Shown: positions 23,001 to 34,400 of the stretch, in pieces | Layout: every line of letters begins with the position of its first letter | Numbering within the stretch: the stretch's first letter is position 1 | Source of the DNA: Naegleria lovaniensis | Taxonomy: Eukaryota > Heterolobosea > Eutetramitea > Acrasida > Naegleriidae | Length of the DNA stretch: 64,000 bases | NCBI RefSeq assembly: GCF_003324165.1 | Contig: NW_025407823.1 | Span: 1,019,214 to 1,083,213, forward strand | Direction of reading: 5' to 3' | The notes under the pieces: generated by a model | Database searches by the model: none | Seen by the model: the letters and a program-made list of their open reading frames with translations, nothing else | What the model was told of the DNA's origin: nothing | Made by a program: the position numbers and the translations under genes

Positions 23001-25817
23001 CTCCACAATCCTCAATCTCTGGCTCCAGTTTTATGGACACTGTGTTTTCTGACTCTGAATTTATCAAGTACCAGATACCGTTCGGCCAATTCTCAACCAC
23101 AAAGAAGTGCAGTTTGGGAATGAGAACAAATTACATTGTTAAATTTGCGACCACTCAATTTGTTCCTGTAACAACAATGACTTTTGACAAATCTAAGTGT
23201 GGAGTTGATATGAATGCATTGAAAGCTAGTGTTCAAGCTCCAATCATTTTTGGTAGATTATATCCACTTACAGATACTAATGGCCAAAATTCATCTCAAC
23301 AATTGGACGATTTTTCAGCTGGCGCATTGTCCTTAATTCAAGCCATGAATGATTATCACGAACTGCCAAGAACCATACATCTCAAAACTGAATACTATAC
23401 CAGCGAAATAGATATGATACAAAAGGCAACAGATCTAATTGAAAGAACCAAAATTTTTGGATTTTTAGGTTCAAAAATCATTGGAAATGCCTCTGGGTTA
23501 AGTACCCTTATTGATGCACGCGGCACACCTCTAATCGGACCAGTATCCGGTCATACAAGTTTGCGTTCACCTTTTTCTAGATTTATAATCAACCTACGAC
23601 CATCCATTGTTGAAGAAGTAGTTGCAGTTGCTCGTTATGCACGCACCTTATTTTTTCAAGTTTCAGACCAATTGTCATTAACCATTCTTGTCGCAAATCA
23701 AGAATACTGGACTTCTGTATCACGAAGCGTAGAAGATTTCTTTGAAAAGAGTGCTGAAAATGTAAAGATCACCACCGTGCTAATGCCATCAAATACCAAA
23801 CGAACCATCAAAACTGACACGGTTGATTATGGAAATTTTGTTTTTGTTTTGGCCAATGAATATGACACATGTTCATTCGTAGCACGTGCAGGAGCTTCAT
23901 TAATTGGAATTCCTTCTGAAATCTCATGTCCAACTCTATCAGGTTTAAGAACAAATGTTGTTACCGCATCTTTTTTAGAAGCATTTTATTCGACGTCTTT
24001 CACCAATATTATGGCCAAAGAATTTATTCAATATTTTTCCCTATATTATCCTCAAAGGAACAAGACAATGCTTTCCTACGAAGGATTTGCTGTATGTACA
24101 ATGGTTAGCAACATTCTCAAGTATATGAAGAGTGTTAACTTGGACGTGACAAAGCAGTCATTTGTCTCAACTCTCTTCTACAGATCCACATTTGAACTTG
24201 GTGTCAATAATTTTGGACCATACGGAGATACTTGTGACACAAATAGCGGAACGACGTCAGGCACTAGTTTTACCAGATCCGTTTCCTCTACAAGCTCTTC
24301 CACATGCTCTTCCACAGCAGCTTTCTGTAGCTGTAATCAAGGAGCAAAGGAAATTTATCTCAACTTTTTGCAAGATTCCTTTGTCATGAAAAAAATTCAA
24401 AATTATTCACTACGTTTTCAAACTTGTGGAATTGAATATATTATTCCTGGTATATCAGCGGGAGGTATTGCAGGTATTGTGATTGGAGGAACTCTATTTT
24501 TTGTCATTACCTTGATTATTTGCATTGTAGCTGTAGTGATTGCAAAAAGAGATCCAACTGCCAAACATGCACCCAAATCAGGAAAAATAACTTGTGCATT
24601 TACCGACGTACAAAACAGTACTAAACTTTGGCAAAGCAATGAGAAGGCAATGAGGACAGCTTTAGAAATTCATAACACCATCATGAGATCAACATTGATG
24701 CAATTTAGAGGATATGAGGTCAAGACAAACGGTGATTCGTTTTATGTAAGTTTCAGTGATTTAGTGATTGGAGGTGGAATTATTTTTCACTATTTTGTTC
24801 TTTTTCTCAACAACATTAGGTCGTATTCAAAGACCCGCTAGATGCTGTCACATGGGCCATGGAGGTTCAACTTGCATTACTAAATGCTAAATGGCCAAGC
24901 GATCTTTATCATGAGTGGGATTGTCGTCAAGAATGGGATCCAAAAACTCGAAAAGCTTTCTGGAGTGGCTTACGAGTGCGTATTGGTTTGCATTATGGAA
25001 AGGTAAGTGTTAATCAATTGATTTATTGAGTTGAATAGATTACAACATGCACAACAGGGAGATTGTGTTTGGGACAAGGTAAGGATTATTTCACATGAAA
25101 AGTTCATTTTCTCAATATATTGTAAATGTTAACATTGTGATGATAGACCATGAAACGCTTTGACTACTTTGGAAATGTTGTGAACAAATCGGCAAGAATT
25201 GAGGCATTAGCACATGGTGGACAAATTTTAGTGAGCGAAGAATTGTTTTACAAAACTCGAGAATTGTATTCGAGCGTTGAATTTATGAGTGAGACGTCAG
25301 ATGGAAAAATGTACCTCAGTGTCGATGGTGCTCGTCATCACCCACTAAGCGAAACACATGACACTCCCTCAAGTGGTAGTTTCACATCAAGCTCCAAAAC
25401 AACTAACAGCTTTAAATCGAAACGACAGAGGGTTGCCATTGAAAGAACATTCACTGCTCGTGATTTAGGAGTTTATCCACTCAAAGGACTCTCTGAGTCG
25501 AGTCGAGTATTCGAAATTAAGTGCTCAGAGATTGAAAGCAGGACATATCCTCCATTAAGGTAAGTGTGTGAATATTATTTTTCTCTTTTCTGTCAATATA
25601 CAAATTTTCAAATAGGGTTGCTGTCGAAGATTTGGATCGTTCCGAGTCGTCTGTACAACGAGAATATCAAGAGTTCAAAAAACGACTGGATTCAGCTCGT
25701 CGCAGTAATGCCACTGCTTCAGAAGCTTCTCCCTATGACCAAACGAACTTTGACGCCATTGATGTTGACCAGGGTCAGCAGCAGTTGACGGAACGAAGCC
25801 CTGAGGAACACCCCTAG
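20057..25817 (+). CDS. Receptor-type adenylyl cyclase with triple periplasmic-binding-like ectodomain
   Basis: Eight exons: 20057-20235, 20413-20600, 20747-20980, 21174-24745, 24820-25002, 25058-25078 (only 21 nt), 25147-25559, 25616-25817. All phases agree and give 1,663 residues. Order: signal peptide (MALLRIIFIFLASSLLLCS), three successive periplasmic-binding-type ligand domains, one membrane span (about 1295-1325, GISAGGIAGIVIGGTLFFV), then a class III cyclase domain. The first and third ectodomain units each end in a Cys-rich CSCNQG motif. Catalytic residues are present: FTDVQNS (first metal Asp, about 1344), VKTNGDSFYV (substrate Lys and second metal Asp), DYFGNVVNKSARIEA (adenine-selecting Asp and transition-state Arg). 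The FWSGLRVRIGLHYGK and ALAHGGQILVS segments and the whole layout recall trypanosomatid GRESAG4-type receptors. The ligand is unknown. Confidence 0.88.
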
Positions 25818-26161
25818 GCACTGCCCTTTCCTTTTGTTCATGTGTAACCCCTTCTTCTAAATTATGGAGCTATTTTTGAATTCCATGCATTCACGAAGCA
25901 AATAAAGTAACATTAAAAAATAGCTCCAAAAGTAGGTTTCTCATCCACGCTATAATTGTGTACTCAACGATCGTTTCACATGTTGCCTCTCGTATTATGG
26001 TGGTCGTTTCTTCAACGTGATCACGACATGGTACAATGTCTTTTTGTACAATTCATGATTGGATATTGTGTTTGTTGATGATCATCATCACGGTGATTCT
26101 ATTCCTATTTGCCTTCCTCCTTCAACAAGGAATAACCAGAACAACCAACAATAGAATCATC
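25818..26161. other. Intergenic region before EF-hand gene
   Basis: 344 bp. An AATAAA lies at about 25900 and may serve as the cyclase poly(A) signal. From 26036 an ATG opens a frame that runs into the EF-hand exon 1 and would add a hydrophobic segment (WILCLLMIIITVILFLFAFLL); this could be an N-terminal anchor or merely chance. Confidence 0.4.
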
Positions 26162-27024
26162 ATGTACGGATATAACCCAGGAATGTATGTGCAACCAGGT
26201 ACCACAACTACCACAGTTACTACTTATTGGCAAGGTCCACAACCAGCATGGATGCCTGCTGGATTCGTAGTCGTAAGTATCATCAAAAATCTGTGATTAT
26301 CATATAGATCATGGACGTTATTAATTCCAATGATGAACATGGTAATATTACCATCCTCTCATCACGACGATCATGATGATGATTGTCCATCATCGTTCAT
26401 TGAAAAATGTCAAAATAATAATCATCTCATTCCGTGCCTGATATTCAACCATGAACAAACAACCCACTCATTGTTGCACATCAGCCTCCTCATGTCATGG
26501 CCAACCGATTCAACTATGTTCAAGCAGCTCAACAACTCTTTTGGCAATACGATCTTAACCGCAGTGGAACTCTCTCCAAGAAGGAATTCAAGTTTTGTGC
26601 TGCTACTCATTTCGGTATTCCACCAGTCAATGCCAAATATTTGTTTAGAATGATGGTAAGTGTACACTAGTGAAAGTTGTTGTTGTTGTTAGATCATTGA
26701 TGTATCTTGTTTTAACATTGTTTTCATGATGGATATATTTGGCAATTCATTTGCATTCCCATTGAACCACCCATGATGACACATATGCTCTGAACACAAC
26801 ATTTTCAGGATCGTGATGGTAACGGCGTGATTACTATGGATGAATTCATCAATGCTTACTTGTTCATCATGGCTGGAGGTGCCAGTTACATTACTCCAAT
26901 TCCATCATTCAGACATCGTATGGGAATGATGGGTGGTATGTATGGAGTTCCTCAACCAATGCCATACGGTGGTATGCCTTATGGTGGAATGCCATATGGT
27001 TATCCACCACAACCATTCAATTAA
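26162..27024 (+). CDS. EF-hand calcium-binding protein (paralogue 1)
   Basis: Exons 26162-26272, 26485-26655 and 26809-27024 (introns 212 and 153 nt, both phase 0) encode 165 residues. Two EF-hands are visible: DLNRSGTLSKKE and [12 protein letters not shown], both with loop positions 1, 3, 5 and 12 suitable for Ca2+. The N-terminus is Thr-rich (PGTTTTTVTTYW) and the C-terminus is Gly/Met/Pro/Tyr-rich (YGGMPYGGMPYGYPPQ). It is homologous to the inverted gene at 35529-36578: the first-exon end (WMPAGFVV versus WIPSGFQV) and the second EF-hand helix ([19 protein letters not shown]) match. Likely a cytosolic calcium sensor. An upstream in-frame ATG at 26036 would add a hydrophobic segment. Confidence 0.8.
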
Positions 27025-27525
27025 AAGTAATTTCAGTTGAATGGAATTGTATGCCCATCCATCATTGAACAATTTAATACACATGCTTATTTATTGTAAA
27101 TTCAACTATCTTAATTTTTGTAAAGTGTTCAGAAAGGTAGTGATTGAATGTGTTTGGAGATGAATTGAAAATTAAACGACGGCAAGAAAATTTCCAAAGA
27201 ACGTTGACCAGAAATATTATACCCTTGTTGTGATCGTATGATAAATTCCTTGCTGATTGAATTACCATGTATTGACAAGTTGCCATCTCGTGTGGTATGT
27301 ACAAGCCCATCGATATGTCAAAGCTTCCAAATTTATTTCAATTACCATTTTTAAAAGAATTGAAATTCCAAGTACCAGGACCAAATTTTCAAACTTGCAT
27401 TCACCCCAATACATGCTCACACCAACCTTCAAAAGTACGGATGGACGGTCCACACCTTGCTCGTTCTTTTTAGAAAAAAACAACTTGAAACATTTCATCG
27501 ACACACACTCCTTTCGACCACCTTA
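27025..27525. other. Gene-free spacer
   Basis: 501 bp between the EF-hand gene and the propeller-like gene. AT-rich with scattered short ORFs that lack A-rich start contexts. No RNA gene or repeat recognised. Confidence 0.45.
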
Positions 27526-29046
27526 ATGAAAGTAATTACACCTCTTCTTGTTCTGTTATGGATTGTAACATTGTCATGGTATGTCAACATATCGGAAGCA
27601 GCGCTTTCGATTCTCCGACTCGACTCATCTTCCTCACAAATAAGAACGCCTTCTGCCTCTGTTCATGGTATGAAAAGTTTGAAAGGAAATAGAATACCGA
27701 AGCCAATAATTTCAACAATAGAGAAATTGCAAGGTTGGAATCAAGTGAATGTCAACAGTCAACAATCAAGACTTGCATGGTTTTCAAATGAAAATCGTCA
27801 GTCTTCTGATTTTTCAATTTCCTTATCGAATGTTGCAACTCAAATCGAAGAATCTTCGTTTTTATTGGATACAGCTCGTTCGCGATTACTTTTTCTTCAT
27901 ACTACAATTCCATCATCTCAAGAGGATGAACAGAATGAGAGTTTATCGAATACCATATTAGGAATTTTCAATTTGCAAACTTTACGTTACGTGTCAAATT
28001 TTGAGAATGACGTTCTTCCCTCCGAATTACAAATGCTTGACCACGACGTCGTGATGCCTCTTCCTGTATTGGATCAATTTGGAAATTTCTACATTATTCG
28101 AAAAAACATTTTGAATGGAAGAAATTATTTATTGAAACTTGACACTTCTTCCAACTTTCCAGAAAAGCATTCCAAATGGACCATTCTCTACGAAAGTGAT
28201 GGTTTAATGGAAGTCATGCATAGTTTGTTATTAATCCAAGATGACGAAAACCAAGATTCGAAAATTCTTCTCTCAACAAGTCGAAAAATTCTTTGTCTCT
28301 TGTCAACTAGTGAAAACAAAATCTTGTATGAAATTACCAATGAATCGAATAAGGGTTATTTTGGTCAATTGATTCGAGACGGTAAAAGTCCATACGTCTA
28401 TGCCACGGTTTATGGAGGATTGGTTCAATTTGAAGTTGCCACTGGACAAGTAATTTCTGAAACAAGTTTTGACTCTTCTTTGGTTCCTTATCATGTGAGT
28501 TCGATGGAGGATTTTTTGATAACCTTATCTCAATTTCGAACACTGGATGGATCAATGATTTTTGCTACTGCCTTTTTGAAAAGAAATCTGTCCCAGTCGA
28601 CCCAATCAATTACCTTGACAAGTGACAGACCTGGCGAATGTTCCAATGCCATTTCCATGTCGAATAATCATGTGGTCATTTTGTGTCGAACCAAACACGA
28701 ACAAGATATCAGTAAGAATCAATATACCTTGTTAGGAATGCAAGTCAACTCTGAAACTTTACAGATTGAAAAGAAATGGACATTGGACGTTTCGAAACAA
28801 GCATCTATTTCCGTTTGTTCTTTACAAATTGCTCAAATTCATGAGAATGATCAATCCGTGGATGGAATTGGTGTGGCATGTGACAGTTCTTGGTTAACAA
28901 TTGATCCTTTCAGTGGAACAGTGTTGAACATGAAAAATGGAAAGTTTGTGGACAGTGAACAAACTCAAATCATTTCTACCCTTAATGGAATGATTTACGC
29001 GTTACAACCTCATGTCCAACGAATCGATGGAGTGTCTCTGAAGTAA
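27526..29046 (+). CDS. Secreted beta-propeller-like protein
   Basis: 506 residues in one exon. The start at 27526 gives MKVITPLLVLLWIVTLSWYVN, a clear signal peptide with likely cleavage near SEAA. The mature part is a series of short beta-strand units with Gly/Asp turns (LDQFGNFYIIRKN, SPYVYATVYGGLVQFEVATG, DPFSGTVLNMKNGKFV, STLNGMIYALQPH), in the style of PQQ-type propeller blades. No enzymatic motif or membrane anchor is seen. Probably secreted or lysosomal; the family is not recognised. Confidence 0.6.
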   Translation: MKVITPLLVLLWIVTLSWYVNISEAALSILRLDSSSSQIRTPSASVHGMKSLKGNRIPKPIISTIEKLQGWNQVNVNSQQSRLAWFSNENRQSSDFSISLSNVATQIEESSFLLDTARSRLLFLHTTIPSSQEDEQNESLSNTILGIFNLQTLRYVSNFENDVLPSELQMLDHDVVMPLPVLDQFGNFYIIRKNILNGRNYLLKLDTSSNFPEKHSKWTILYESDGLMEVMHSLLLIQDDENQDSKILLSTSRKILCLLSTSENKILYEITNESNKGYFGQLIRDGKSPYVYATVYGGLVQFEVATGQVISETSFDSSLVPYHVSSMEDFLITLSQFRTLDGSMIFATAFLKRNLSQSTQSITLTSDRPGECSNAISMSNNHVVILCRTKHEQDISKNQYTLLGMQVNSETLQIEKKWTLDVSKQASISVCSLQIAQIHENDQSVDGIGVACDSSWLTIDPFSGTVLNMKNGKFVDSEQTQIISTLNGMIYALQPHVQRIDGVSLK

Positions 29047-29223
29047 TTGGAACAAGGTTGACAAGTTAAATGGCATTTGACAGAAATGAATGATGGCCCA
29101 GAGAAATGGAGTTCGAGTTTCTTGAATGGTTGAGAAAGAGGTATCATTGGAAGGTTATCCTTCCATCCTTTTAGCAAATTAAAGTACTCAACAATGATTT
29201 TCATACATTTCAATTACAAAAAA

Positions 29224-30488
29224 ATGTCTTCAACTACTCGACCCATAGCCATTCTCTATCAATCCATTCAACCTCCGATCGTGGACGGAGTCATCAAGCC
29301 TTTCAAACCTGGCGGTTATAAAGATTCTGGAGCAGATATTGCTTTTAATTTATTAGCTCAACACTATTCCATTGTAACACCCAACAGAGGAATATTGAAC
29401 CATAATGATGATGAATTAAAATCTATTCCTGATTTGGAATGGGTATTTCCTGATTCGAAGGAAGGAATTGAGGATTGTTTGAGAAAGGGAGCAATGGTAA
29501 TTTGGGCCAATACTGTACTCTTTGATGATCATCCTTTGCATGATTTGATAAAATTGCAACAAGCTCAAATTGAGAATGATAGTGAATGGAGTGATAATGG
29601 ATTGGATTTGAGACAAGTGACATTTATTGGACAGCATCCAAAACTAGTGCAACAATTCGATGACAAGTTTGAAACGAATCAAATGTTGAGAAGGGAAAAT
29701 CTTTCAGTAGCAAATTCTATTCTAGTTTCAACACGAGAAAAATTAGAGGAAATGCAATTAATTGGAATTTACAAGGAAAATATCAAAATTCTTGAGGAGT
29801 TATCGGTAGAGTCGTTACACGATTTTGGTATTCAATTTCCACTCATTATCAAACCTGTCAGAGGACGTGGCAGTGAAGGTGTGGAAAAAGTTGACACATT
29901 CGAACAGTTGATTGAAAAATCACTTGAATTATTGAATCAAAAAATTCAAGTGAATGACAATTTGAATGTTCTCAAATATGGATATTATTTCATTGTGGAG
30001 GAATTTTTAAACGGTGATGAATTGACACTTACAGTCATGCCACCAGGAACTTACTCGATCGATCATCAACAAGTCGAATTTTCAAAACATTGGGCTCTTC
30101 CTCCTGTCAAGAGATTCAATCACATGAATGGAGTGGCTCCCTATAATGGAATTGTAGCAGTCATCCATAACAGTGTTGCTTTAAAACGAATGGAATTTAC
30201 TATGGATGAGGCCATTCAAAAGATTATGAGAGACTGTGAAAAAGCTGCTGAATGGGTCAAAGCGAAAGCACCTATTCGAATCGACTGTCGATCTCATCAC
30301 ACGGAGGATTCTGTTCAACATTTTAAAATGTTTGATTTAAATATGAAGCCAACATGACAGGTGGAGGCAGAGTTGGTCGAGAAAATCAAGATAGTTTGTC
30401 AGCAATTGCTGCCAGAGAAATAGGATGGACTTATCGAGACTTGTTACAAAATATTCTGAATCAATCGTGGAGTTCCATCCAAAGGTGA
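29224..30488 (+). CDS. ATP-grasp (D-Ala-D-Ala ligase-like) enzyme, with frame break
   Basis: 421 residues after restoring one base. The start at 29224 (MSSTTRPIAILYQ) follows an A7 run. The enzyme has an N-terminal Rossmann-like part and an ATP-grasp fold: FPLIIKPVRGRGSEGVEKVD (ATP-binding Lys and Gly loop), FIVEEFLNGDELTLTV, APIRIDCRS and MFDLNMKP, the metal-binding D-x-N segment. The frame stops at 30357 directly after NMKPT; adding one A to CCAAC continues it as NMKPNMTGGGRVGRENQ, then AIAAREIGWTYRDLLQNI, ending at 30488. The N-M-K-P-N-M-T-G box is characteristic of a family of unassigned ATP-grasp ligases. The substrate is unknown. Confidence 0.75.
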
Positions 30489-30635
30489 AATTATACATAT
30501 TGAAAATATTCCAACTTGTAAGAAAATAATATCAATAGGGAAGGATTATTTAATAATATTTCATGTGAAATGGTTTGGTTGTCGTCTTTCCAAAGAATTG
30601 ATTTTGACATTTTTCAAAGAACAAGTTGACAATGA

Positions 30636-31229
30636 TCATTGAGACAAACCCTTTGATTGTTGTTGTTGTTGATTCAAAGCATTCAAAACCAATGAAGAAG
30701 CCACCGAAGTTGCTGGCGAGGGAAAACCTGAAGATGCTCCGTTTGTGCCAAAACCTCCAGGAAATAGTTCTGGAAAATTCGCTGAAATGATACTTGCACG
30801 TCTCATGACATTCATGACTGGCAAAGTCGAAACTGAAGAATTCATGACAGGTGACTGAGCTCTGGAACTTGCATTCGAATTGACCGAATTCTTCTTCGAC
30901 TCCATTTCGACACAAAGGTCATACACTCTTTTACCTCGTTCTCTCATTTCCTCACGTTGTCGATAGCTCTGTAAATACACTCGTTCCATATCGGAAGCAC
31001 AACGTTTACAATAAATATTGTCTCCGAAAGTAAATAACAATTTTTTCGAACGCTCGCCACAGGATCGACAAGATGCGGGACCATTCATTCGAGAAAAGTA
31101 TGCAGCAATGTTGAGTTGAAGAGGAGAGGTAGTTTCCTGTGACAACAATTGAACGGTGACGTCTTGAAAGTGAGTACTGGCAGCAGGCAATTGATTCGTA
31201 GAAAGCACAGTGGGAGCACGTTTACGCAT
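30636..31229 (-). CDS. Zinc-finger (C-x2-C-x16-C-x2-C) protein
   Basis: 197 residues from the ATG at 31229 (MRKRAPTVLST), which has an A-rich context; an upstream ATG at 31283 would add 18 residues. A single four-cysteine zinc site, SCRSCGERSKKLLFTFGDN then IYCKRC, sits near residues 75-100 and resembles a LIM-half or treble-clef finger. It is followed by a charged helix (YLQSYRQREEMRERGKRVYD). The remainder is Ser/Asn-rich and ends in a Gln tract. No other domain is recognised; a protein- or ubiquitin-binding adaptor role is conceivable but not shown. Confidence 0.55.
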   Translation of the reverse strand: MRKRAPTVLSTNQLPAASTHFQDVTVQLLSQETTSPLQLNIAAYFSRMNGPASCRSCGERSKKLLFTFGDNIYCKRCASDMERVYLQSYRQREEMRERGKRVYDLCVEMESKKNSVNSNASSRAQSPVMNSSVSTLPVMNVMRRASIISANFPELFPGGFGTNGASSGFPSPATSVASSLVLNALNQQQQQSKGLSQ

Positions 31230-31420
31230 TTTGTTTATGAGGGTATTAATTGAGGTGGTGATGTTATTATCAATGCATGTCATGACCCAATAGAATAGTG
31301 CTATGGAGATATCTCTTTGTAAACGAGATGCAAAATTTCCTCAATAAAAAATTGCAAAAAAAATTCAATTGTGTTGGAATGAATCATATATATTATGTTC
31401 ATTATTATTGAGGAAGAATC

Positions 31421-34400
31421 TCAAAGCTCGATTGGAACATAATTTTCAGTCAATGCCACATTCACATAACTCGACGTCAATGTTGTACCATGTACATTCG
31501 ATACTACCTTCTTACTTTCATCCAATCTTCCAATCCATAATTTACACAAATTCAGAATTTTAAAAATAGTTGGTCTCTGTTCGACATTCTGACTCAAACA
31601 ATCTTTCATGACTTTACAATATTCCCACACAATTTCTGAATGTGCTTCAATTTGTTTAAAACATTCATCTTCATTGCTTTCATCCTTGTATTGAATTCCA
31701 ACTAACGGATTGTCACTAATCCATGTAAAACAAGAAACTGCAGAATTGAACGGAATGGGAGCTTCATGCGAACTTGATGCTTGTTCCAGTGATCGTTCGA
31801 ACAGTAATTCCCACATGACTTTTCCAAATGCATAGACGTCGACTTTGGTACTTGGTTTTTTACTCGTGACACCATCGAGAGGTAAATACGCTGGAGTTCC
31901 AAGTGTCGTTTCTTCCTGCAGATTTGCACTTGTTTTTAAAGTCGTTCCAAAATCACAGATTTTTGCAATTTGATGTCTTTCATCGAGTAAAATATTATCA
32001 GGTTTTAAATCTCGATGCGTAATGTTGTTTTCATGAAGGTATTTCAATCCAATGAGAACTCCTTTCAATAAACATAACTTGTCAACAAAGGTACACTTTT
32101 CAGTTCCTTTCGAAAGAGAATAAATATATTTTCGAAGAGATCCTCCTCCCATATATTCCATAATGAGATACATGCTTCCTTCACGTCCATTCGTATTCGT
32201 GGAGATACTATCATCGTCAACATAGTCTTCATTTCCTCTTCTTTCACTCCATACAATGTGACAATATGTGGATTTCGCAATTTCTTTCAAATTGTAATTT
32301 GTACGAACATGGTACGAACATTGTATTTCTAAAACTACTAACCTTATAAAATTCAACTTCTCGTTCTGTTAAGGTTGATTTTTCAACTTTTTTTGCTGCT
32401 ACTAAAACTTCATCCCAATATCCCAAATAAACAGTTCCACTACTACCACTTCCTAATTTTTTGGTCTTGTTAATGGTGACATTACTAATGGGTAATAAAC
32501 GTTCTTCGAGTTGATAAACGAGAGGTTCCCGTAATCGATGGAATGATTTTCGTTTTTTCATGTTGTAATAACATTGAACAGCCACAATGGTAATCACACA
32601 ACAAATGGCAAGTGCAACAGTTGCAGCAATGACTGAAATAAATATTACAATTTTTTGATCCATCTGAGGTTCACACAACACTCCATAGAGACCTTGTGTA
32701 CATGAAAGTTTCTTAATCTTGTTGTTACTATTTTCACAAAATATAATGTCATTATTTTTTGTGACAATGACTGAGAATGGATTGTTGAGTGTTGCATTTT
32801 CGAAGGAATTACTGTCTCCTCGTAATCCAGTTCCAATAATCGTTGAAATTAAAGAATCTTTTTTTGTGACAATTCGAATGAGATGATGTCTTGTATCGGC
32901 AATCAAGACATCTCCATTGTTGGTGACAAATAGACCTCTATGGAATGTTTTGAATTTGGTTTTCAAAAATTGTACATTTCATGAATATTTTGTAAAATAA
33001 TCCAACTTGTCAAACTTACCTTGGAGAAAAGAGAGATGCAGAGGTAGCAGTAATTCCCGAGTCTCTGACATATTCAGTGAGCCCATTTCCTGCAATAATA
33101 TATACTGTGGTCAAATCAGGGCTTGCTTTTCGAATCATGTGATGACCAACATCACTCAAATAGAGATATCCTTCGTTGTCAAATTGTAGCGATGTTGGAT
33201 GAATGACACATGCTGTGGTGACGGGCATTTGAATGTATTGACTGGATCGAGGACATGGATTTTTTGGATCACCAATTCCAATCACAGTAGAAATGATACC
33301 GTCCTTGTCAATTTTTCGAATTCTATTGTTATCTATTGAGAATTTCATGTTTAAAAGGATTGTTTCACAAGAATGATATCATTTTAAGAAACAAGTTGTG
33401 ATTTAAAATTGACATCTTTGGTGAAAAGTAACTTACCTGAATCAGCAATAAATATTTCTCCCAACTTGTTAAGGGCAATACTCGTTGGAGTATAGAGCTT
33501 GGCGTCCTTTGCATAATATCCATCGCCACTATATCCTGAACTGCCAATAATTCCAGCAATTGTTTCTTCCGTTCCATTTTCATATTTCACTAATACTCGA
33601 TGATTGTAAGTGTCACAAATATATAATTCTCGATTGGGTCCTCGCACTGCACATTGAGGTCGAATAATGTTCGATGAGTTGACACGACCTGGATTGTAGT
33701 TTCCTGCCACAGTTTGTAAATTGTTGGTGGTCAAATCAAGAGATCGAATGACATTACTGTTTGTGTCAGCAATTAATACCTCATTTGGAAATTGAGGATT
33801 ATAACTCAGAGAGGTGGGATCATTTAAAACAACAGAAGTTCCAATTCCTGATTCAGAATATTCATAATTTCCTGCAAAGGTTTCAATAATATTCGAATCG
33901 AAAGAGACTTTTCTAATTCTCGAATTGAACGTATCAGCAATATATAAATTTCCGTCACAATAATTTAAATCGTCTGCAGAGTTAATTCTTGCATCTTTGG
34001 CTCGTCCTCCGTCGCCATCAAATCCAGGTCTTGAACCCATATATAAAAGTAATTCGTTTTTCTTTGAAATTTCATAAAGTCTACTCGTTCCTCGTCCACT
34101 AATGAGTATCGTTCCATTTCTCGTAAATGACATTCCACCTGGTGCTGAAATTGGAAATTGATGATTCAACGTTAATGTCGTTCCAGAAAGAATGGATGAA
34201 AATTGATAAACAACTCCAGCGTCTAAATCTGTCACATATAATCGATCATTGTTCACATCTGCAAACACTTTCTCAGGTCGTACAAATCCAGTAAATGCTT
34301 TTGAACTTGAACCAGCAAAATTGAGAGTCAGTCGTGTGGGAACAATCTCTGGTCCAGAAAATTCATAATAATTTTTTGTAATGATTGCATTGTAGGAATC

